From positions 1 through 6,831 of the forward strand of contig CAMOEU010000038.1 of NCBI GenBank assembly GCA_946612575.1: a stretch of 6,831 nt of DNA, given 5' to 3'. Made by a program: the position numbers and the translations under genes. The stretch comes from an uncultured Clostridia bacterium. Its GTDB lineage: Bacteria; Bacillota; Clostridia; Christensenellales; UBA1242. Every line of letters begins with the position of its first letter. The stretch's first letter is position 1. A model generated the notes under the pieces. It was not told the origin of the DNA. It saw nothing but the letters and a program-made list of their open reading frames with translations, and ran no database searches. Below, one piece after another: positions 1-5,654 of this stretch.

Positions 1-640
1 CAATGTGTTTGACAGGGAAAATGTGAGTGACGGCTGTTTTGCCATTTTCTGAGACAATTCTTTTCATTTGATTTATGCCATTGTGAGAGATTGTTTCTAT
101 TTTTTTGTCAATTGTAAAAGGTGACAAGTCAAGATTTCCCTCGCATATAGCATAATATGTTTTGTCCGCATTCATTTTGTTGAAAGCATCAATATTTTTT
201 GCGATAACAACAATGCCAGCAGTCTCTCTGTCAAGTCTGTTTGTGATTCTGAGCACAAAATTTTTGTCCTTTTCTTTCATATATTTGACCACTTGGCCGC
301 CAAGATTGTTTTGCAGGTGTTTTCTTGTTGGGATGCAGGCGAGATTGTGTGGTTTGTTTACAGCGAGGTAATCATCATCTTCATAGATTATTTCAAGTGT
401 TCCATCGCATTCTGGAATTTCGCTGCCTTTTTGTGGGCTTTTTGAAATTTCCAAAACATCATTTTCTTCAATTGGATGATTTATTGAAACTGTGTTTCCG
501 TTTAGTTTGATTGTGTCGCTCGAGTTTCTTAAAACTTTTATATAATGCTCGGAAATTTTTTGCTCTTTCAAAAAGTAATATATTGTCTGTTTTTTCAAGT
601 TTGCTGTTTGTCTTATTATGTATTTTTCAAAATTATCCAT
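1..640 (-). CDS. RluA-family pseudouridine synthase, C-terminal part beyond the window
   Basis: This gene encodes an enzyme that isomerises uridine to pseudouridine in rRNA or tRNA, acting in the cytoplasm. About 213 residues are visible; the family usually has about 290-320, and the rest lies left of the window. Residues 1-75 resemble the S4-like RNA-binding domain of this family (FLKEQKIS, then LNGNTV). The catalytic domain starts near residue 85 with YEDDDYLAVNKP. The active-site motif is NRLDRETAG at residues 134-142, and Asp137 is the expected catalytic aspartate. Most relatives have HRLD..TSG, so the first and eighth positions differ here. The start is the ATG at 640; an in-frame TGA lies just six bases upstream, so no longer protein is possible. 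There is no Shine-Dalgarno sequence before it. The gene diverges from the pheST leader. The exact target uridine, and so the paralogue (RluC, RluD or YjbO-like), cannot be told. Confidence 0.93.
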   Translation of the reverse strand, partial: MDNFEKYIIRQTANLKKQTIYYFLKEQKISEHYIKVLRNSSDTIKLNGNTVSINHPIEENDVLEISKSPQKGSEIPECDGTLEIIYEDDDYLAVNKPHNLACIPTRKHLQNNLGGQVVKYMKEKDKNFVLRITNRLDRETAGIVVIAKNIDAFNKMNADKTYYAICEGNLDLSPFTIDKKIETISHNGINQMKRIVSENGKTAVTHIFPVKHI

Positions 641-646
641 AAGTCA

Positions 647-674
647 ATGATATCACACAACAAATTTTTTGCAA
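647..674 (-). promoter_or_regulatory. Candidate promoter of the RluA-family gene
   Basis: Read on the minus strand, TTGCAA (674-669) is followed after 16 bases by TATCAT (652-647). Transcription would be expected to begin at about position 640, on or next to the ATG itself, giving a leaderless or nearly leaderless mRNA. This agrees with the lack of a ribosome binding site. Both hexamers are imperfect and the region is AT-rich, so the call is tentative; an alternative is an upstream -10 at the TTATAA around 680-685. Confidence 0.35.
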
Positions 675-688
675 AATCTTTATAATGT

Positions 689-717
689 TTGACTTAAAAA
701 GATGATTGTGATATTAT
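689..717 (+). promoter_or_regulatory. Sigma-A type promoter of the pheST T-box transcript
   Basis: TTGACT (689-694) and TATTAT (712-717) are separated by exactly 17 bases, close to the housekeeping consensus TTGACA-17-TATAAT. The expected start point is at about 724, a few bases before the base of T-box stem I, which is where a T-box promoter should lie. The candidate promoter of the RluA-family gene sits back to back with it about 14 bases to the left. Confidence 0.85.
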
Positions 718-723
718 ATTCGT

Positions 724-963
724 ATTATAAATGCGATGATGAAAGACTAGTAAATTGTGAAAGTTTTTCCAGAGAGTCTGATGTATGCTGAAATTCAGAT
801 AAAAACTTTGCTTTCGAATTCACTTTCTAGCAGAACCTTGAAAATTGCAGTAGGGGTCTCCGTTTCTCAATGCGTAAATTTGAAAATAAGTTGCCTTATG
901 GCATAAAGTTAGGTGGTACCACGATATTTAGTCGTCCTAATATTAGGGCGGCTTTTTTGTTTT
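724..963 (+). ncRNA. T-box riboswitch leader, tRNA-Phe specific (UUC specifier)
   Basis: This cis-acting leader reads the aminoacylation state of tRNA and controls the synthetase genes downstream. Stem I: TGC 732-734 pairs with GCA 830-832 and GAAAG 741-745 with CTTTC 823-827. The AGTA motif (749-752) faces the specifier loop. An upper nine-bp helix joins 760-768 to 801-809, the AGAGAG motif lies at 771-776, and an apical stem pairs TCTGA 777-781 with TCAGA 795-799. In the specifier loop, GAA-TTC-A places a UUC phenylalanine codon at 819-821. The T-box sequence AGGTGGTACCACG is at 911-923. Antiterminator: TTAGG 909-913 pairs with CCTAA 936-940 and ACGA 921-924 with TCGT 932-935, leaving a seven-base bulge. 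Its TGGT (914-917) would pair with a tRNA ending ACCA, which fits A73 of tRNA-Phe. The antiterminator shares bases 931-940 with the terminator, so the two folds exclude each other. Confidence 0.95.
931..963 (+). terminator. Intrinsic terminator of the T-box leader
   Basis: A nine-bp stem joins 931-939 (GTCGTCCTA) to 944-952 (TAGGGCGGC) around the loop 940-943, with two or three G-U pairs. Six Ts follow at 953-958, then G and four more Ts. It forms when tRNA-Phe is charged and stops transcription before pheS. Its 5' arm is also the 3' side of the antiterminator. Confidence 0.93.
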
Positions 964-971
964 AAAGGAGA
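964..971 (+). promoter_or_regulatory. Ribosome binding site that fixes the pheS start
   Basis: AAAGGAGA lies five to six bases before the ATG at 976. The reading frame is open further upstream to about 913, but that stretch overlaps the T-box sequence and terminator and has no ribosome binding site, so the ATG at 976 is the start. Confidence 0.9.
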
Positions 972-975
972 GAGT

Positions 976-1995
976 ATGAAACAAAAATTACAACAAATCT
1001 TAAAATCTGGACTTGAAGACATTTCAGCCGCTGCAGATCTTAAAGCTCTTGACGATGTGAGAGTAAAGTATCTTGGGAAAAGCGGACTTTTGACAGAAAT
1101 TTTGAGAGGAATGAAGGATGTTGCTCCAGAAGATAGAAAGGAAGTTGGCTCGCTTGCAAATGAAGTGAGAAGCAAAATTGAGTCAGGAATTTCTGAAAAA
1201 CTTTGCAAACTTGAAAATGAAAAGCTTCTTGCTGATATGGCAAAGGAGACAATTGACATTACAGAGCCAAGCAAGGGTGTCAAGAAAGGTGCATTGCATC
1301 CACTTACAAGATTCAACAACAAATTTATGGAAATATGTGTTGAAATGGGATTTACTGTCATTCAAGGACCTGAAGTTGAAACAGATTATTACAACTTCGA
1401 AGCATTGAATGTGCCAAAAAATCATCCTGCAAGAGATATGCAAGACACATTCTTTATCAGCGACAATATTTTGATGAGATCTCAAACTTCAAATATGCAA
1501 GTTAGGGCGATGGAGAAAATGAAACCACCATTCAAGATTGTTTGTCCAGGAAGAGTTTATAGAAATGATAGTGACAGTTCTCACTCTCCAATTTTCAATC
1601 AATTTGAAGCACTTGTTATTGATGAAAACATCGGTCTTAAAGATTTGATGCTTATGATAAAGGAAATTTTGAGAAGACTTTTTGGTGAAAATGTCAAGAT
1701 GAGAGTAAGACCTTCATATTTCCCATTCACAGAGCCAAGTATTGAAATTGATGCGACTTGTCAACTTTGTCAAGGAAAGGGGTGCTCACTTTGTAAGGGA
1801 ACAGGTTTCTCAGAAGTGTTTGGTGCTGGTGTTGTCAATCCAAAAGTTTTGGAAATGTCAGGTATTGACAGCAAAAAATATAGTGGATTTGCTTTTGGTC
1901 CGGGGATTGATAGAAGTGTTATGATCACAAACAAGATTCCAAACATCAAATATTTGTTTAGAAATGATATGAGATTCTTGAAACAAATGAGATAA
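976..1995 (+). CDS. pheS: Phenylalanine--tRNA ligase alpha subunit
   Basis: PheS is the catalytic subunit of the alpha2beta2 phenylalanyl-tRNA synthetase: it activates phenylalanine with ATP and transfers it to tRNA-Phe. The 339 residues match the usual bacterial length. Residues 1-90 are the helical arm expected to form a coiled coil that contacts tRNA. The class II core follows: motif 1 starts at HPLTRF (108), motif 2 at GRVYRND (192-198) and motif 3 at GFAFGPGIDR (304-313). FPFTEPS and the Ala of GFAFG, parts of the phenylalanine pocket, are intact. Cys262, Cys265, Cys270 and Cys273 form a CX2CX4CX2C knuckle, as in some Clostridia PheS proteins, and probably bind zinc. Two deviations stand out: FNQFEA where most relatives have FHQ.EG, and FGPG where FGMG is usual. 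The gene follows the tRNA-Phe T-box and precedes pheT by 68 bases. Confidence 0.98.
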   Translation: MKQKLQQILKSGLEDISAAADLKALDDVRVKYLGKSGLLTEILRGMKDVAPEDRKEVGSLANEVRSKIESGISEKLCKLENEKLLADMAKETIDITEPSKGVKKGALHPLTRFNNKFMEICVEMGFTVIQGPEVETDYYNFEALNVPKNHPARDMQDTFFISDNILMRSQTSNMQVRAMEKMKPPFKIVCPGRVYRNDSDSSHSPIFNQFEALVIDENIGLKDLMLMIKEILRRLFGENVKMRVRPSYFPFTEPSIEIDATCQLCQGKGCSLCKGTGFSEVFGAGVVNPKVLEMSGIDSKKYSGFAFGPGIDRSVMITNKIPNIKYLFRNDMRFLKQMR

Positions 1996-2022
1996 TTGTG
2001 GTAGTATGCTATGCATAACACA

Positions 2023-2049
2023 CCATATATTGTGTATTATTCAAAGATT
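2023..2049 (-). repeat. Left copy of an inverted intergenic repeat
   Basis: The minus strand here matches the plus strand at 4501-4528 over 28 aligned positions, with one mismatch and one single-base gap. The core ATAATACACAATATATGG (2040-2023 on the minus strand) is identical over 18 bases. The copy fills most of the 68-bp pheS-pheT spacer and ends just before the pheT ribosome binding site (2051-2058). Locally, ACACA 2018-2022 could pair with TGTGT 2031-2035 in a weak hairpin. Confidence 0.8.
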
Positions 2050-2063
2050 TAAAGGAGATAAAA

Positions 2064-4481
2064 ATGAAAATATCTTATAATTGGCTTAAAGATTTTGTTG
2101 ATCTTGATGACCTTAGTCCAAAGCAAATTGAAGAAAAACTTACAGTTTCTGGCTTTGAAGTTGAAGAAGTTTTGCATATGAACGAACATTTGCATGATGT
2201 TTATGTCGGAAAAATCACAAAAATTGAAAAACATCCAGAAGCTGACAGACTTTTTGTTTGTCAAGTTGATGTGGGCTTCAAAAAAGTGCAAATCATCACA
2301 TCAGCAACAAATGTTTTTGAAGGTGCTGTTGTGCCTGTTTCTCTTGAAGGTGCTGACCTTTGCAACGGTGTGCAAATCAAACCTACAAAAATGAGAGGGG
2401 TTTCCAGTGATGGAATGTTCTGCTCTGGCGAAGAAATCGGTATTGATGACAACTATTTTGATGGTGCATCAATAAATGGAATTTTGATTTTGCCTGAAAA
2501 TTTCAAGCCTGGGACAAAAATTGAAGATGCTTTGATGCTTAATGATGTTGTTTTTGATGTCAATGTCACACCAAACAGACCTGACTGCAATAGTATTGTT
2601 GGTATTGCAAGAGAAATCTGTGCTATGTATGGAAAAACTTTCAAAGAGCCTGATTTGTCTTTCAAGACAGTTGCTGGAAATGTTAATGACTATGTTGATA
2701 TCACTTTGTCAACTGACAATTGTTATAGATATCTTGGGGCTTATATCAAAAATATTAAAAGTGAAAAATCACCACTTTGGCTCAGAAGCAGACTTCTTGC
2801 TGTGGGAATTAAACCTATAAGCAATATGGTTGATATTACAAATTATGTTTTGATTGAACAAGGTCAGCCTATGCATGCTTTTGACTATAAATATCTTGAT
2901 GGTCACAAAATCTGTGTTCGTCAGGCAAAAGCTGGTGAAGAAATTGCTGTTTTGAACGGTCAAACATACAAACTTGACAAAGATGTTATGGTTATTGCTG
3001 ATGGCAAAAAGCCTGTTGTTAATGCGGGTGTTATTGGTGGTGTAAACTCTTGCATTTCTGCTGACACTACTGAAAGTGTGTTTGAATGTGCTGTTTTTGA
3101 CCTTAAGTCGATAAGACTTACTGCCAAGAAGTTTGGATTGAGAACAGATTCTTCTGCAAGATATGAAAAGGGTGTAAACATAAACACTCCTACAATTGCA
3201 ATGAAGAGAGCTTTGCATCTTGTTGATAAACTTGGTTGCGGTCAAATTGTTTCTGGAATCATTGATAAGGTGACAGGAAACAGAAAGCTTGGTGTAAGTG
3301 AAAAATTGACACTTTCATTCTCAAAAGTGATTAAGATTTTGGGTGTTGATATTCCAAAAGACAGAGTTTTGCAAATCTTGAATGGTCTTGGAATTGAAAG
3401 TAAACTTGTTGGTGACACACTCACTTGTGTTCCACCATTCATTAGAGATGATATCAAAAATGAAAATGATATCGCTGAAGAAGTTATCAGAATTTATGGT
3501 TATGATGTTTATAACAATGTTGAAGGGAAGATGTTTGAAAATTCTTCAATCACAATTGGTCAATATGAGCCAAGACTTGTGCTTGAAAATGGTTTGAAAA
3601 ACATTTTGGTTGATAATGGTTTTTATGAAACATTAAACTATTCTCTTTACACTGCATCTGCTTGTGACAAACTTTTGATTCCTGAGGGAGACAGCAGAAG
3701 AAATGTTATCAAAATTGCAAATCCACTCAGTGAAGATTTGTCAACAGTAAGAACTGTTATGGCTCATGCGATTTTGCTTGACATTTCTTACAATTTGTCT
3801 GTCGGAAACAAAGACTTGAGATTGTTTGAAGCTGGAAGAGTTTATTTGCCAAAATCGTTGCCACTCAAGGAATTGCCTGTGGAAAACAATAGACTTTCTA
3901 TTGCTGTTTGTGAAAATGGTTATGATTTCTTCGAACTTAAAAATTTGATTGAAAATCTTCTTGTTTCAACATCGCTTGAATATAAGATTGAAAGATCAAA
4001 AGAGCCATTCTTGCACAGTGGTGTAAGTGCTGATATAATCGCAAAAGATGGAAAAGTGATTGGATGTTTTGGAAAAGTGCATAAGTCAGTTTTGAAAAAC
4101 TATGACATTTCTCAAGATGTTTATTATGCCGAACTTGATACTGACTATCTTGCTTCAATTCCTGAAAAGAAATATGAAACAAAAGAAGTTTCAAAATTCC
4201 AGGCGGTTGAGAGAGATATTGCGGTTGTTGTTGATGAAAAGATTTCAAATGCAGAACTTATTTCGGCAATCAAATCTGCTTGTGGAAAGATTTTCTATGA
4301 TGTAGAACTTTTTGATGTTTACAGAAGTGAAACTCTTGGAAAAGATAAAAAGAGTATGGCATACAAAATTGTGTTTATGTCAAACGAAAAGACTTTGACA
4401 GGTGATGAGATAAATGCTGCTGTAAACAAAGTTTTGAAATCACTTGAATTCAGATATGGTGCAAAACTTAGACAGATGTAA
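2064..4481 (+). CDS. pheT: Phenylalanine--tRNA ligase beta subunit
   Basis: PheT is the tRNA-binding and editing partner of PheS; it hydrolyses mischarged Tyr-tRNA-Phe. The 805 residues match the full-length bacterial form. In order they hold an N-terminal segment, an EMAP/OB-type tRNA-binding domain (about 46-155, starting VYVGKI), the B3/B4 editing domain (about 205-385), B5 (about 405-475, ending IRIYGYD), a catalytic-like core (about 485-700) and the C-terminal ferredoxin-fold anticodon-binding domain (about 713-805, with VERDIAVVVD). His271 (in QPMHAFD) and Glu341 (in VFECAVF) appear to match editing-site residues His261 and Glu334 of E. coli PheT. The loop GVIGGVNS has Val327 where many relatives have Glu (GGE). 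The ATG at 2064 is chosen because AAAGGAGA lies at 2051-2058. The gene lies 68 bases after pheS and 53 bases before the desulfurase gene. Confidence 0.98.
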   Translation: MKISYNWLKDFVDLDDLSPKQIEEKLTVSGFEVEEVLHMNEHLHDVYVGKITKIEKHPEADRLFVCQVDVGFKKVQIITSATNVFEGAVVPVSLEGADLCNGVQIKPTKMRGVSSDGMFCSGEEIGIDDNYFDGASINGILILPENFKPGTKIEDALMLNDVVFDVNVTPNRPDCNSIVGIAREICAMYGKTFKEPDLSFKTVAGNVNDYVDITLSTDNCYRYLGAYIKNIKSEKSPLWLRSRLLAVGIKPISNMVDITNYVLIEQGQPMHAFDYKYLDGHKICVRQAKAGEEIAVLNGQTYKLDKDVMVIADGKKPVVNAGVIGGVNSCISADTTESVFECAVFDLKSIRLTAKKFGLRTDSSARYEKGVNINTPTIAMKRALHLVDKLGCGQIVSGIIDKVTGNRKLGVSEKLTLSFSKVIKILGVDIPKDRVLQILNGLGIESKLVGDTLTCVPPFIRDDIKNENDIAEEVIRIYGYDVYNNVEGKMFENSSITIGQYEPRLVLENGLKNILVDNGFYETLNYSLYTASACDKLLIPEGDSRRNVIKIANPLSEDLSTVRTVMAHAILLDISYNLSVGNKDLRLFEAGRVYLPKSLPLKELPVENNRLSIAVCENGYDFFELKNLIENLLVSTSLEYKIERSKEPFLHSGVSADIIAKDGKVIGCFGKVHKSVLKNYDISQDVYYAELDTDYLASIPEKKYETKEVSKFQAVERDIAVVVDEKISNAELISAIKSACGKIFYDVELFDVYRSETLGKDKKSMAYKIVFMSNEKTLTGDEINAAVNKVLKSLEFRYGAKLRQM

Positions 4482-4487
4482 TTTGTA

Positions 4488-4518
4488 TGTGATATGCAAT
4501 AATCTTTTGCATAATACA
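4488..4518 (+). other. Hairpin in the pheT-desulfurase spacer
   Basis: TATGCAA (4493-4499) and TTGCATA (4507-4513) form a seven-bp stem with a seven-base loop. A two-by-two internal mismatch separates it from a further TGT/ACA pairing (4488-4490 with 4516-4518). The sequence after it is not a T-run, so this is not a standard intrinsic terminator. The 3' arm lies inside the right repeat copy, so this hairpin and long-range pairing with the left copy would compete. Confidence 0.6.
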
Positions 4519-4528
4519 CAATATATGG
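4501..4528 (+). repeat. Right copy of the inverted intergenic repeat
   Basis: This copy is the inverted counterpart of the repeat at 2023-2049. The 18-base identical core ATAATACACAATATATGG is at 4511-4528. Its last two bases are the first two of GGAG (4527-4530), the apparent ribosome binding site of the desulfurase gene that starts at 4535. The RNA is therefore complementary to the pheS-pheT spacer of the same presumed transcript. Confidence 0.8.
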
Positions 4529-4534
4529 AGTAAT

Positions 4535-5653
4535 ATGATATTTTTAGATAATGCAGGAACAACAAAAATGGCAGAAGAATGCTTGGAAGTTTATCGCGAG
4601 TTTGCTTGCGATAGATTTTTCAATCCTTCTGCACTTGCTGTTGAATCTTTGCAAGTTTCTAAACAAATTGCAGAAACTGAGAAGTTTTTCTTGAAAAAAC
4701 TTGATGCAAGCGAAGGAACAGTCCTTTTCACAGGTTGTGCGACCGAAAGCAACAACTTGGCAATCAGAGGAAGTTTGAGAAAGGGTGATTATGAATATGT
4801 TTTCTCAGTCGGAGAACATCCATCTGTTTATAATGTAGGAAAAAAGCTTGAAAGTGAAGGGTATAAAGTCTTCTTTGTTCCGCTTGACAAAAATGGAAAG
4901 GTGAATTTAACTGAGCTTGAGAAGGTTTTGTCAGAAAAGACAAGACTTATTTCAATTATGCAAGTAAGCAATGAAACTGGTGCTGTCAATGATATTGAAA
5001 AGATTTCTTTGTTGAAAAAAAGATTGTGTCCAAGGGCTGTTTTGCATGTTGATGGTGTTCAAGGGTTTATGAAAATCCCACTTTCTTTGAGAAAGACTGA
5101 AGTGGATCTTTATTCTTTCAGTGCTCACAAAATTTATGGCCCAAAGGGTGTTGCTGGGCTTTATGTCAAAAACAAGAATGCTCTCAAACCACTTTTTGAA
5201 GGTGGTGGACAACAGTTTGGACTTCGTTCTGGCACAGAAAATGTGCCTGCAATTATGCAGTTTAGAAAGGCTGTTGAGATTATTGATGTTGAGAAAAACT
5301 TCAAAAATGTCTCTTCGCTTAAAGAAAAGTTTAAGAAAGTTGTCTCTTCTTATGGTGTGAGATGTGTAGATTTTGGTGGTTCGCCATACATACTAAACAT
5401 TGTTTTTGATGGTGTTAAGGGTGAAACAATGTTGCATGCACTTGATGAAAAGGGTGTTGTTATTGGTCTTGGCAGTGCCTGCTCTGCAAAAAAGGCGGGA
5501 AATCGTGTGCTTGAAGAAATTGGTGTCTCAAGAAATGATATTATCTCAAGTGCAAGAATAAGTTTCTCAGCTTATCAAACTGTTTCTGAGATTGAAACCG
5601 CAGCTCATATTATTGGGGAAGTATATCAAGATATAAAACAAAGGGTGTCATAA
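4535..5653 (+). CDS. Cysteine desulfurase (NifS/IscS family), probable sulfur donor to ThiI
   Basis: This PLP enzyme turns L-cysteine into L-alanine and leaves a persulfide on its own cysteine for transfer. The 372 residues fit the shorter Gram-positive members. Visible landmarks are LDNAGTT near the start, His95 (EHPS) which should stack on PLP, Asn146 (SNETG), Asp173 and Gln176 (DGVQ), the PLP-binding Lys199 (SAHKIYGPKG), RSGTEN at 231-236 and the catalytic Cys316 in GSACSAKK. The set parallels IscS His104, Asp180, Gln183, Lys206 and Cys328. The cofactor loop reads TGCATE (66-71), with Cys68 where Gly is usual. The next gene, thiI, starts one base after the stop, so translation is probably coupled. 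By analogy with the NifZ-ThiI pair of Bacillus subtilis it most likely serves tRNA 4-thiouridine synthesis rather than general Fe-S assembly. GGAG at 4527-4530 supports the ATG at 4535. Confidence 0.94.
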   Translation: MIFLDNAGTTKMAEECLEVYREFACDRFFNPSALAVESLQVSKQIAETEKFFLKKLDASEGTVLFTGCATESNNLAIRGSLRKGDYEYVFSVGEHPSVYNVGKKLESEGYKVFFVPLDKNGKVNLTELEKVLSEKTRLISIMQVSNETGAVNDIEKISLLKKRLCPRAVLHVDGVQGFMKIPLSLRKTEVDLYSFSAHKIYGPKGVAGLYVKNKNALKPLFEGGGQQFGLRSGTENVPAIMQFRKAVEIIDVEKNFKNVSSLKEKFKKVVSSYGVRCVDFGGSPYILNIVFDGVKGETMLHALDEKGVVIGLGSACSAKKAGNRVLEEIGVSRNDIISSARISFSAYQTVSEIETAAHIIGEVYQDIKQRVS

Positions 5654-5654
5654 T

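Noticed and set aside
162..510. Two small plus-strand open frames (162-371 and 325-510)
   Set aside because: They are antisense to the clear RluA-family gene, match no family I know and have no ribosome binding site.
675..686. Third, partial copy of the intergenic repeat (AATCTTTATAAT)
   Set aside because: It matches the repeat only over two short AT-rich blocks with a two- or three-base gap and lacks the ACACAATATATGG half, so chance is a sufficient explanation.
913..975. N-terminal extension of pheS by 21 codons to an ATG at 913
   Set aside because: It lies inside the T-box sequence and terminator, lacks a ribosome binding site, and the family N-terminus fits the ATG at 976 with AAAGGAGA before it.
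909..1361. Minus-strand frame of 150 codons opposite pheS
   Set aside because: It overlaps the T-box and pheS on the opposite strand, and its low-complexity Ser/Leu/Phe-rich product is typical of an antisense shadow.
2769..3245. Minus-strand frame of 158 codons opposite pheT
   Set aside because: It is antisense to the conserved editing domain of PheT and its product has no recognisable motif.
4488..4518. Spacer hairpin as a terminator after pheT
   Set aside because: The stem is short and AT-rich and is not followed by a run of Ts.
4507..4536. TTGCAT and TAATAT with 18-base spacing as an internal promoter for the desulfurase
   Set aside because: The -10 would overlap the start codon and transcription would begin inside the gene. 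The -35 is also part of the hairpin and repeat.
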